A stretch of 5,562 nt of DNA, from NCBI GenBank assembly GCA_016302435.1, contig JAEDNQ010000145.1:1-5562 (forward strand). Direction: 5' to 3'. The notes under the pieces were generated by a model. The model saw only the letters and a program-made list of their open reading frames with translations. It was not told the origin of the DNA and did not search any database. Every line of letters begins with the position of its first letter. The stretch's first letter is position 1. This stretch comes from Bacteroidaceae bacterium (GTDB lineage: Bacteria > Bacteroidota > Bacteroidia > Bacteroidales > Bacteroidaceae). Of this stretch, positions 1-5,506 are shown piece by piece. The translations under genes were made by a program, and so were the position numbers.

Positions 1-32
1 TAGTGGAGAAGTTATGTTGAGAGAAAAAACTG

Positions 33-52
33 ATAAGTAGGTGTGCAGAATT
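33..52 (+). repeat. Extra left-arm copy of the palindromic repeat
   Basis: These 20 bases match the next 20 bases (53-72) with one difference (G48 versus A68), so the left arm of the palindromic repeat is tandemly duplicated here. This copy has no right arm of its own directly after it. The core TAAGTAGGTGTGC recurs at 34-46, 54-66 and 5433-5445, and inverted at 207-219. Confidence 0.85.
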
Positions 53-98
53 ATAAGTAGGTGTGCAAAATTATTTATATAATCCTTGCACCGCCTAC
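53..98 (+). repeat. Palindromic repeat, copy R1
   Basis: This 46-base unit recurs in the same orientation at 5432-5477 with 43/46 identical positions. It is an imperfect palindrome that can fold locally: AGTAGG (56-61) pairs with CCTACT (94-99), GTGCAA (63-68) with TTGCAC (86-91), and ATTAT (70-74) with ATAAT (79-83), leaving a four-base loop TTAT and small internal loops. The foot contains GTAG, as in some REP sequences, but a link to REP elements is only an analogy. It could also act as a transcript-end hairpin, although no T-run follows on either strand. Its left arm is also the left end of the larger foldback element 54-219. Confidence 0.85.
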
Positions 99-219
99 TG
101 CGCATTATCAGCAAGTGACAACAGTCGAGTAGGAGTCACTACACTCCTTTATGTCACATACTGGTTATGCATCACTAATCAATACAATTATTATAAAAAT
201 AATTTTGCACACCTACTTA
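54..219. mobile_element. MITE-like nested foldback element A
   Basis: Bases 54-83 and 190-219 are inverted repeats of 30 bp with a single mismatch. Inside them, 102-120 and 152-170 are again inverted (15/19 matches, including GTGACA/TGTCAC at 115-120 and 152-157), and 131-136 and 143-148 (AGGAGT/ACTCCT) form the centre. Nearly all pairs share one symmetry centre near 136, so the whole 166 bases can fold into one long hairpin. Only the 18-19 bases inside each long arm fail to pair with each other; on the left these are the right arm of copy R1. There is no plausible coding frame. A non-autonomous foldback or MITE-type element mobilised in trans fits best; a large structured RNA or an old inverted duplication are alternatives. 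No target duplication could be defined. Confidence 0.65.
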
Positions 220-220
220 C

Positions 221-416
221 ATATGGGGTGTTCTATAAATTAGTTTTCATGTTTCTATCAGGGTGTCTCTTTTGCTTGGCCGATTTTGGACTCTCATTTG
301 CATCTGTCTCTTTTTCATTCAGTCACGATGCCCGCATCGCTCCTTCATTCATAAGAGACATCTGCTGCATGATAGCCTCAAAATCGCCTCAAGCTAATTT
401 ATAGAACACCCCATAT
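221..416. mobile_element. MITE-like element B with 23-bp perfect terminal inverted repeats
   Basis: Bases 221-243 (beginning ATATGGGGTGTTC) and 394-416 are perfect inverted repeats of 23 bp enclosing 150 bases. Further nested dyads lie inside: CTATCA/TGATAG (255-260, 370-375) and TGTCTCTT/AAGAGACA (264-271, 353-360). A tight CGATGC/GCATCG dyad sits at 326-339. The ends resemble insertion-sequence termini in form, but I do not recognise the family. The palindromic ATAT at each outer edge could be either the tip of the repeat or a target duplication. On the minus strand, 388-233 is one reading frame broken by a single TGA, possibly a residue of a transposase, but nothing in it is recognisable. 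The element starts one base after element A, and the repeat arm at 414-436 overlaps its right end. Confidence 0.7.
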
Positions 417-436
417 AATCCTTGCACACCCCTTAC
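414..436 (-). repeat. Solitary right arm of the palindromic repeat
   Basis: TATAATCCTTGCAC (414-427) is identical to 78-91 and 5457-5470. The following bases (GCACACCCCTTAC, 424-436) resemble the inverted arm at 207-220. It is a half-repeat left on the far side of element B, consistent with element B having inserted into or next to an older copy. Confidence 0.65.
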
Positions 437-451
437 CATATTCAATTCTGT

Positions 452-486
452 CAGGACGCCTACTCTTGTAGGGAGTAGAGGTCCTG
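452..486 (-). terminator. Hairpin after the citramalate synthase gene, possible terminator
   Basis: CAGGAC (452-457) pairs with GTCCTG (481-486) and CTACTC (460-465) with GAGTAG (473-478), separated by a 2x2 internal loop and closed by a 7-base loop. On the minus strand it begins five bases after the TAG stop of the gene at 491-2014. No T-run follows on that strand, so it is a weak intrinsic terminator or a 3' stabilising hairpin rather than a textbook terminator. Confidence 0.5.
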
Positions 487-490
487 CGGG

Positions 491-2014
491 CTATGCCGTC
501 TCAATGATGTTGAGCATCTTGATGGTGGCCTTGATGGCAGCTTCTGTTTGGTCGGCATCGAGGGCTCGAGTGCGGTATGCCTTGTCGTTGTATGTCCAGG
601 AGATGCTGGTCTGCACGAGTGCGTCTGTGCGTCCGCCTGGCGGGATGCTGACTTGATAGTTGGTAAGCCAGGGAAAGGGACGGTTGAGCTTGTCGCGGTA
701 GATGTGGCGCACGGCTCTGACGAAGGCATCGTACATACCGTCGCCCATGGCAGACTCCTCGAAGACCTGTCCGTTGACCTCGAGCTTGACTGACGCCATA
801 GGCTTGAGACCATAGGCTGTGGAGACCATGTAGGAGATGAGTCGCACGCAGTCGTCGGGGGCGGAGTGTTTGAGTACGTCGGCAACGATATATGGGAGGT
901 CCTCCTGTGTGACGAGTTGCTTCTTGTCTCCAAGTTCGATGATGCGGTCGGTGACGCGCCGTGTCTGCTCAGATGTGAGTTCGAGTCCGAGTTCTTCGAG
1001 ATTTTTGAGTATGTTGGCCTTGCCAGAGTTTTTGCCAAGGGCATATTCGCGTTTGCGTCCGAAGCGTTCGGGTAGGAGATCGTTGCAGTAGAGGTTGTTT
1101 TTCTTGTCGCCGTCGGCATGGACTCCTGCCACCTGTGTGAAGACGCTGTCGCCCACTATGGGCTTGTTAGGCGGTATGGCTATGCCTGAGAGGCTCTCGA
1201 CGAGCGATGCAGCCTTGCCAAGCTGTTCTTCCTTAATATGAGTATGTACGCGCGCATGGTCGTTGAGTATGGCCTGAACAGACGATATGGGAGCGTTGCC
1301 TGCTCGTTCGCCGAGTCCGTTGACGGCAGTGTGCACTCCGCAGCATCCTTCCATGACGGCGGCGAGGACATTGGCAGCAGCCAGATCGTAGTCGTTGTGG
1401 GCATGGAAGTCGAAGTGAAGGTCAGGATAGCGCGATGTCATCATGCGCATGAAGGTGGCTGTGAGAGACGGATTGAGTATGCCGAGTGTGTCGGGCAGCA
1501 TGAATCGTCTGACGCCTTCGTCCTTGAGCGAGTCGATGAATGCCATGACGTAGTCGGGGCTGTCCTTCATTCCGTTCGACCAGTCTTCGAGGTAGATGTT
1601 GACATTGATGCCGAGTTGGCGTGCGTAGTCGAGGCTGCTCTTGATGTCGGCTATGTGTTCCTGTAGTGTCTTCTTAAGTTGGAAGCGGCAGTGTCGCTCG
1701 CTACCCTTGCAGAGGAGGTTGATGTTGCGGCATCCGCATTCGTGTATCCAGTCGAGCGAGGTGGTGCCGTCGACGAATCCGAGCACCTCTACCCTATCTA
1801 TCATGCCTGCCTGGGCTGCCCATCGGCAGATGTTGGTGACAGCCTCTTTTTCTCCGTCGGAGACGCGTGCGCTCGCCACCTCTATGCGGTCTACGTTGAG
1901 GTCGAGCAGGAGGGTACGTGCTATCATGAGTTTCTCATGGGGCACGAAGCTGACTCCGTTGGTCTGTTCGCCGTCACGGAGTGTGGTGTCCATTATTTCT
2001 ATGTATCTGTTCAT
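491..2014 (-). CDS. cimA: (R)-citramalate synthase (2-isopropylmalate synthase family)
   Basis: This 507-residue enzyme condenses an alpha-keto acid with acetyl-CoA; I infer pyruvate, giving (R)-citramalate for threonine-independent isoleucine synthesis in the cytosol. A DRE-TIM barrel covers about residues 4-280, with DTTLRDGEQ at 9-17 (R13 catalytic, D14 metal) and the metal-binding HAH at 204-206. A linker region with H299 follows, then a LeuA-type regulatory domain from about 388 (GDGMYDAF at 424-431). From memory, Leptospira citramalate synthase uses R16, D17, L81, L104, Y144, E146, T179, H207, H209, H302 and Y312. A constant offset of three puts R13, D14, L78, L101, Y141, E143, T176, H204, H206, H299 and Y309 here. 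The hydrophobic L78/L101/Y141 pocket favours pyruvate over 2-ketoisovalerate. Automatic pipelines may call it leuA. It stands alone, without leuB, leuC or leuD in the window. The start lies four codons before the first core strand. Confidence 0.9.
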   Translation of the reverse strand: MNRYIEIMDTTLRDGEQTNGVSFVPHEKLMIARTLLLDLNVDRIEVASARVSDGEKEAVTNICRWAAQAGMIDRVEVLGFVDGTTSLDWIHECGCRNINLLCKGSERHCRFQLKKTLQEHIADIKSSLDYARQLGINVNIYLEDWSNGMKDSPDYVMAFIDSLKDEGVRRFMLPDTLGILNPSLTATFMRMMTSRYPDLHFDFHAHNDYDLAAANVLAAVMEGCCGVHTAVNGLGERAGNAPISSVQAILNDHARVHTHIKEEQLGKAASLVESLSGIAIPPNKPIVGDSVFTQVAGVHADGDKKNNLYCNDLLPERFGRKREYALGKNSGKANILKNLEELGLELTSEQTRRVTDRIIELGDKKQLVTQEDLPYIVADVLKHSAPDDCVRLISYMVSTAYGLKPMASVKLEVNGQVFEESAMGDGMYDAFVRAVRHIYRDKLNRPFPWLTNYQVSIPPGGRTDALVQTSISWTYNDKAYRTRALDADQTEAAIKATIKMLNIIETA

Positions 2015-2064
2015 GAGGTGCGTTGTGATGTTGTGCGTAGGGTTGATATTGTTGATGTGTGGAA

Positions 2065-2114
2065 GCCACTCGCATACGTGTACTCATTATTATATATAAT
2101 GTAAGCGGAGTGGC
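2065..2114 (-). promoter_or_regulatory. Imperfect hairpin in the cimA mRNA leader
   Basis: On the cimA transcript, GCCACTCCGC (2114-2105) pairs with GCGAGTGGC (2073-2065), nine pairs with one bulged C. An inner CATTAT/ATAATG stem (2101-2096 with 2090-2085) has a five-base loop. The ATG at 2087-2085, first in the predicted leader, lies at the edge of the inner stem. No T-run follows and no known riboswitch or T-box motif is visible, so a control role is only possible. Confidence 0.4.
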
Positions 2115-2167
2115 GGATGTAGGCTGCAATGAGCCACGTTGGGTGTGTCCTAACAGCAATCTGGGTG

Positions 2168-2175
2168 CAAAGGTA
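2168..2175 (-). promoter_or_regulatory. Bacteroidota -7 promoter box for cimA
   Basis: Read on the minus strand this is TACCTTTG, an exact match to TAnnTTTG, followed by CACCC. It would start transcription near 2160, giving a leader of roughly 150 nt before the ATG at 2014. No clear TTTG -33 box is visible at the usual distance upstream, where the sequence is a T-rich stretch. Confidence 0.65.
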
Positions 2176-2312
2176 CGGATTTTTCTACACATATGAATAA
2201 AAAATGGTGAAACTTATTTCATAAAGTTATCAAAATACAGGGTTTAGATACAATTTTCTCAATAATATTAACATTCTTTTATCAATTTGTATCTTGTATG
2301 GGGAGTATTCAC

Positions 2313-2320
2313 TATCTTTG
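2313..2320 (+). promoter_or_regulatory. Bacteroidota -7 promoter box for the porin-symporter operon
   Basis: TATCTTTG matches TAnnTTTG exactly. Candidate -33 boxes are TTTG at 2286-2289 (23-base gap) and TTG at 2294-2296 (16-base gap); neither spacing is ideal. It predicts a 5' leader of about 100 nt before the ATG at 2429. It diverges from the cimA promoter, with about 140 AT-rich bases between the two boxes. Confidence 0.7.
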
Positions 2321-2428
2321 CAAGGATTTTCACCTGTTATTCTTACAGTATGGCAGGGAAGGTCGTATAAGAACAACAAATCAGAATCTCAAACCATTGT
2401 TTCATCATTAAACACAAACAAAAACATT

Positions 2429-3622
2429 ATGCTGTTCAGAAAAAAGTATGTGCTTGCGCTCTTGGCAAGCGGCATGGCGTGGTATGGCCTGCACGCTGAA
2501 GAGGACAAGGCCGTAGTCATCGACACGGAGTCTGCCAAGGTAGAGGCAGCACTGGATGCAGAAATTGCGGACATGGACAAGGCTGCGCCCACAGGCAGCG
2601 AAACCAATTCATCTGCCACTATTATATCGGCCATACAGAATGCCCCCGACTGGACAAAAGACCTTGCTAACCGCATAAAGTTGCATGGTTACGCCCAGGG
2701 CGGCTACACTTACATGTCGAAGGGAGCACAGGAGCACACCAACACATTTGACATAAAGCGTGTGCTCTTCTGGGCTAACGCTCAGATTACCGACCGCTGG
2801 TCATTCCTCTTCATGCACGACTTCTCAAGCGTAGTTCAGGAGTTTTATACCGACTACCGCCTCACAAACAACAAGGCTCTGACCGTGAGGTTTGGACAGT
2901 TTAAGAACGCCCTGTCATACGAGAACAAGCTGTCTCCTACAGGCCAGGAGGTCATCGATGTGTATGCAGACGGTGTGACATATCTGACAGGATGCGGTTC
3001 TGACCCTCTCTTCGGCGTGCAGTATGGACGCGACCTTGGTCTGGCTCTCTTTGGCGAGACCAACGATGGCAAGCTGCGCTACGAGGTGAACATCCTCAAC
3101 GGTACGGGAGTGAATAAGAAAGACGGCAACCGTGAGAAAGACTTCATTGGCCGCCTCGACTTCAAGCCCGTGAAGGGACTGACGCTCGTAGCCTCAGGAC
3201 AGATAGGCCGAGGACACGCCAAGGCGGCATCCCTCTATTGCCCCGACATACAGGTAGGCGAGGACTATAAGCGCAACCGCTGGACAGCAGGTTTCGACTA
3301 TAACACAAAGCCGCTGCATATCCACGGCGAGTATCTCGAAGGAAAGGACAAAAACACCACAAGCCGCGGAGCATATCTGACAGGATGTGTGCCTATCATG
3401 GCAGACAAGCTTGACTTTGTGGGTTCGTATGACTTCTTCAACTTCAACACAGACCTGAAGATGGATCAGCACAAGGCTGTGGCAGGTCTGCAATATTGGT
3501 TCTACAAGAACTGCCGCTTCCAGGTGCAGTATGTCTACAAGAACACGTATGTGGAGAATGGTGTCTTCCGCCATGGTGCCAACCACGGTGTGATGTGCCA
3601 GATGCAGATAAGATTCAACTAA
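2429..3622 (+). CDS. Outer-membrane porin, phosphate-selective porin O/P (OprP) family
   Basis: The 397-residue protein is a predicted outer-membrane beta-barrel of the OprP/OprO type (Porin_O_P family). An export signal occupies residues 1-23: KK at 5-6, a hydrophobic core at 8-20, likely cleavage after LHA. A polar, acidic segment follows (about 24-80). The barrel starts near 84 (KLHGYAQGGYTY), with the family-typical FDIKRVLFWANAQITDRW at 107-124 and RFGQFKNALSYEN at 154-166. It ends in QIRFN; alternating strands and a near-terminal aromatic suit BAM assembly. The longer frame from 2294 is rejected: that codon lies upstream of the promoter box, and only the ATG at 2429 gives a signal peptide. 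The ATG follows an A-rich stretch. Five cysteines (189, 271, 320, 362, 390) lie in the mature part, two in repeated YLTGC motifs. Despite the family name, phosphate is not established as substrate. Confidence 0.88.
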   Translation: MLFRKKYVLALLASGMAWYGLHAEEDKAVVIDTESAKVEAALDAEIADMDKAAPTGSETNSSATIISAIQNAPDWTKDLANRIKLHGYAQGGYTYMSKGAQEHTNTFDIKRVLFWANAQITDRWSFLFMHDFSSVVQEFYTDYRLTNNKALTVRFGQFKNALSYENKLSPTGQEVIDVYADGVTYLTGCGSDPLFGVQYGRDLGLALFGETNDGKLRYEVNILNGTGVNKKDGNREKDFIGRLDFKPVKGLTLVASGQIGRGHAKAASLYCPDIQVGEDYKRNRWTAGFDYNTKPLHIHGEYLEGKDKNTTSRGAYLTGCVPIMADKLDFVGSYDFFNFNTDLKMDQHKAVAGLQYWFYKNCRFQVQYVYKNTYVENGVFRHGANHGVMCQMQIRFN

Positions 3623-3641
3623 CAAAACAACACAAATACTC

Positions 3642-5201
3642 ATGTTAATAAAGATTATCATCACACTCATCTTCCTCGTCATGACTGTGGCTGTAGGCAT
3701 CTACTCTCGCAAGCAAGCCAACAGTGTGGACGGATTCGTGCTTGGCGGACGCTCTGTGGGTCCATGGCTTTCGGCCTTTGCCTACGGCACAAGTTATTTC
3801 TCAGCAGTAGTCTTTGTGGGCTACGCAGGTCAGTTCGGATGGAAATACGGACTGGCAAGTTCGTGGATTGGCATTGGCAACGCCATCATCGGTTCGCTGT
3901 TGGCATGGCTCATTTTGGGCCACCGCACCAAACTGATGACCCAGCACCTGAACTCTCGCACCATGCCCGACTTCTTCGGCACGCGCTTCAGCAGCCAAGG
4001 CCTCAGAGTGGCAGCTTCCATCATTGCCTTCGTGTTTCTGATACCCTACACAGCAGGTGTGTACAGCGGCATATCCAAGCTCTTCGACATGGGATTCCAC
4101 ATCCCCTACGAGTACTGCATCGTCATCATGGCCCTGCTGACAGCCATCTATGTCATACTCGGAGGCTATAAGGCCACAGCCATCAACGACTTCATCCAGG
4201 GCATCGTCATGCTCTTCGGCATCACGGCCGTCATCTGCGTGGTCATCAACTCACAGGGAGGCTTTGCTGAGGCACTTGAAAAGCTGAAGGCAGCCGAACC
4301 AACGGCTCATGACCTGCAGAGTCCGCTCTACGATGGATTCCAGCCAGGCGACTTCGCTTCGTGGTTCGGTCCCAACGTGTTGAGCCTTATAGGTGTAGTG
4401 GTGCTCACGTCGCTCGGCACATGGGGTCTGCCCCAGATGGTGGGCAAGTTCTACTCCATAACTGACGAGAGTGCCATCAAGCGCGGCACCATCATCTCTA
4501 CCCTCTTCGCCCTTGTGGTAGCAGGCGGCTGCTACTTCCTTGGCGGTTTTGGACGTCTCTTTGGCGAGCCAGCATGGAACGAGGCAAGACACAACTACAA
4601 GTTTGACGACATCATCCCCACAATGCTCAACACAGCTGTCGACTCCGACCTACTCATCGGACTGGTCATGGTGCTGGTGCTCTCAGCGTCCATGTCCACA
4701 CTGGCATCTCTCGTCCTCACGTCTTCGTCTACAATGACGCTCGACCTCATCTACCGCGACAAGCGTTCGGAGCAGGAGGAGGTGAAGAGCGGTGAGATAG
4801 ACGATGAGGTCGCCATCAAGGTGGAACGCCGCAAGGTAGTCGTCATGAGAGTGCTCATAGTCTTCTTCATCGTCATATCAGTGCTCATAGCCCTTAACCC
4901 TCCCACATTCATCGCCCAGCTCATGGGCATCAGCTGGGGAGCTCTGGCAGGAGCCTTCCTCGCCCCCTTCCTCCTCGGTCTCTACTGGAAGGGTGTGACC
5001 ACAGCATCGGTATGGGCATGCTTCATCTGGGGTGTAGGCTTCACTGTGGTCAACATGCTCATGGGCAATGTCATCAACCCTATCGACTGCGGCGCCCTCG
5101 CCATGGTGGGTGGTTTCCCTGTAGTCATTCTCGTGAGCCTCTTGACCAAGAAGTTGCCACAGGCAAAGATAGACAGCGTGTGGAAATGCTACAAGAAGTA
5201 A
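3642..5201 (+). CDS. Sodium:solute symporter (SSS family)
   Basis: This 519-residue inner-membrane protein belongs to the SSS family (PutP, PanF and SGLT relatives) and should couple Na+ entry to uptake of a small solute. About 13 membrane segments can be drawn, roughly at 3-22, 43-63, 72-93, 122-143, 157-175, 184-204, 239-262, 283-305, 335-365, 398-417, 421-446, 453-473 and 484-502, in line with the LeuT-fold core. GGYKATAINDFIQG (174-187) fits the family signature. MSTLASLVL (351-359) corresponds to the Na2-site segment of PutP, with S352 and T353 at the positions of its Ser340/Thr341 (from memory). A charged cytoplasmic loop lies at 371-400. The gene begins 19 nt after the porin stop, behind an A-rich stretch, with no intervening promoter or terminator, so the two are probably co-transcribed. 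The substrate cannot be assigned; neighbours give no catabolic hint. Confidence 0.92.
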   Translation: MLIKIIITLIFLVMTVAVGIYSRKQANSVDGFVLGGRSVGPWLSAFAYGTSYFSAVVFVGYAGQFGWKYGLASSWIGIGNAIIGSLLAWLILGHRTKLMTQHLNSRTMPDFFGTRFSSQGLRVAASIIAFVFLIPYTAGVYSGISKLFDMGFHIPYEYCIVIMALLTAIYVILGGYKATAINDFIQGIVMLFGITAVICVVINSQGGFAEALEKLKAAEPTAHDLQSPLYDGFQPGDFASWFGPNVLSLIGVVVLTSLGTWGLPQMVGKFYSITDESAIKRGTIISTLFALVVAGGCYFLGGFGRLFGEPAWNEARHNYKFDDIIPTMLNTAVDSDLLIGLVMVLVLSASMSTLASLVLTSSSTMTLDLIYRDKRSEQEEVKSGEIDDEVAIKVERRKVVVMRVLIVFFIVISVLIALNPPTFIAQLMGISWGALAGAFLAPFLLGLYWKGVTTASVWACFIWGVGFTVVNMLMGNVINPIDCGALAMVGGFPVVILVSLLTKKLPQAKIDSVWKCYKK

Positions 5202-5259
5202 GAGACCTGCAAGGATAAAGACGGAGAGAAATCTCAATATTGAATCTATACTACAAGCC

Positions 5260-5330
5260 ATCGCTTGCATTCGGCACAAGGTCGCACAGTGTATGTGCAG
5301 GTGCTGAATGCAGGCGATTTTGTTGTTTTT
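5260..5330 (+). terminator. Strong intrinsic terminator of the porin-symporter operon
   Basis: Bases 5260-5277 pair with 5301-5318: ATCGC/GCGAT, TGCATTC/GAATGCA and GCAC/GTGC, joined by T-G wobbles, an 18-bp stem. A second stem GCACA/TGTGC (5284-5288, 5294-5298) sits in the loop. The stem runs straight into TTTTGTTGTTTTT (5318-5330). It lies about 60 bases after the symporter stop, as expected for the end of this operon. Confidence 0.85.
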
Positions 5331-5365
5331 AGGTTTCTGATGACATCTGATTGGAGAAAAAGCAG

Positions 5366-5373
5366 TATATTTG
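5366..5373 (+). promoter_or_regulatory. Orphan Bacteroidota -7 promoter box
   Basis: TATATTTG matches TAnnTTTG exactly and is followed by C, as at the porin promoter. The nearest upstream TTG (5351-5353) is too close (12 bases) to be a normal -33 box. No ORF begins in the remaining 190 bases on this strand, so it would drive either a gene beyond the window or a small non-coding RNA. Confidence 0.4.
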
Positions 5374-5382
5374 CAAGTTGAA

Positions 5383-5400
5383 AATGCTTCATCAAGCATT
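5383..5400 (+). other. Perfect 7-bp tetraloop hairpin
   Basis: AATGCTT and AAGCATT are exact complements around the four-base loop CATC. It starts ten bases after the orphan -7 box, so it would lie at the extreme 5' end of a transcript from there. No T-run follows, so it does not look like a terminator; a 5' stabilising stem or operator dyad is possible. Confidence 0.45.
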
Positions 5401-5431
5401 CGACAGACAAAGAAACACATAAAGACAGACC

Positions 5432-5477
5432 ATAAGTAGGTGTGCTGAATTATCTATATAATCCTTGCACCGCCTAC
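5432..5477 (+). repeat. Palindromic repeat, copy R2
   Basis: It is identical to 53-98 at 43 of 46 positions and in the same orientation; the last 23 bases (5455-5477) match 76-98 exactly. The differences are A67>T, A68>G and T75>C. The hairpin is kept: GTAGG/CCTAC, GTGC/GCAC and ATTAT/ATAAT around loop CTAT. One change falls in the loop, one makes a wobble pair and one makes a mismatch. It is followed by CCC and six A's, not by a T-run. Confidence 0.85.
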
Positions 5478-5489
5478 CCCAAAAAACCA

Positions 5490-5506
5490 TTTGCACCCCC
5501 ACTTAC
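5490..5506 (-). repeat. Degenerate inverted arm of the palindromic repeat
   Basis: The minus strand reads GTAAGTGGGGGTGCAAA, which resembles the left arm GTAAGTAGGTGTGCAAA found on the minus strand at 204-220. So R2, like R1, is followed by a further inverted arm, here 12 bases away instead of about 100. The remaining bases to 5562 hold a pyrimidine-rich stretch (5534-5550) and nothing recognisable. Confidence 0.55.

Noticed and set aside
2..40. Short open frame (ending LREKTDK, stop TAG at 38-40) as the tail of an upstream gene
   Set aside because: Only 12 codons are visible and the stop lies in the repeat; this is plausible but cannot be supported from this window.
33..72. CRISPR-like direct repeats
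   Set aside because: Two directly abutting 20-base units without spacers, and palindromic arms elsewhere, are not an array.
63..404. 113-codon open frame on the plus strand across the left repeats
   Set aside because: It starts inside repeat R1 and runs through elements A and B, its product resembles nothing I know, and palindromic AT-rich DNA explains the openness.
460..1119. 219-codon minus-strand frame overlapping cimA
   Set aside because: It is a low-complexity Ser/Thr/Arg/Pro-rich shadow in another frame of the well-supported cimA gene.
2015..2165. T-box, riboswitch or amino-acid attenuator upstream of cimA
   Set aside because: No T-box or riboswitch motif, no branched-chain codon run and no T-rich terminator are visible in the leader.
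2294..2428. N-terminal extension of the porin frame
   Set aside because: The upstream ATG precedes the -7 box at 2313, and only the ATG at 2429 yields a proper signal peptide.
4878..5420. 180-codon minus-strand frame over the symporter end and terminator
   Set aside because: It runs antisense through the symporter and across its terminator hairpin and has no family character.
33..5506. Composite transposon carrying cimA and the transport operon
   Set aside because: No transposase or insertion-sequence gene is present, and the cargo reads as ordinary native genes with host-like promoters.
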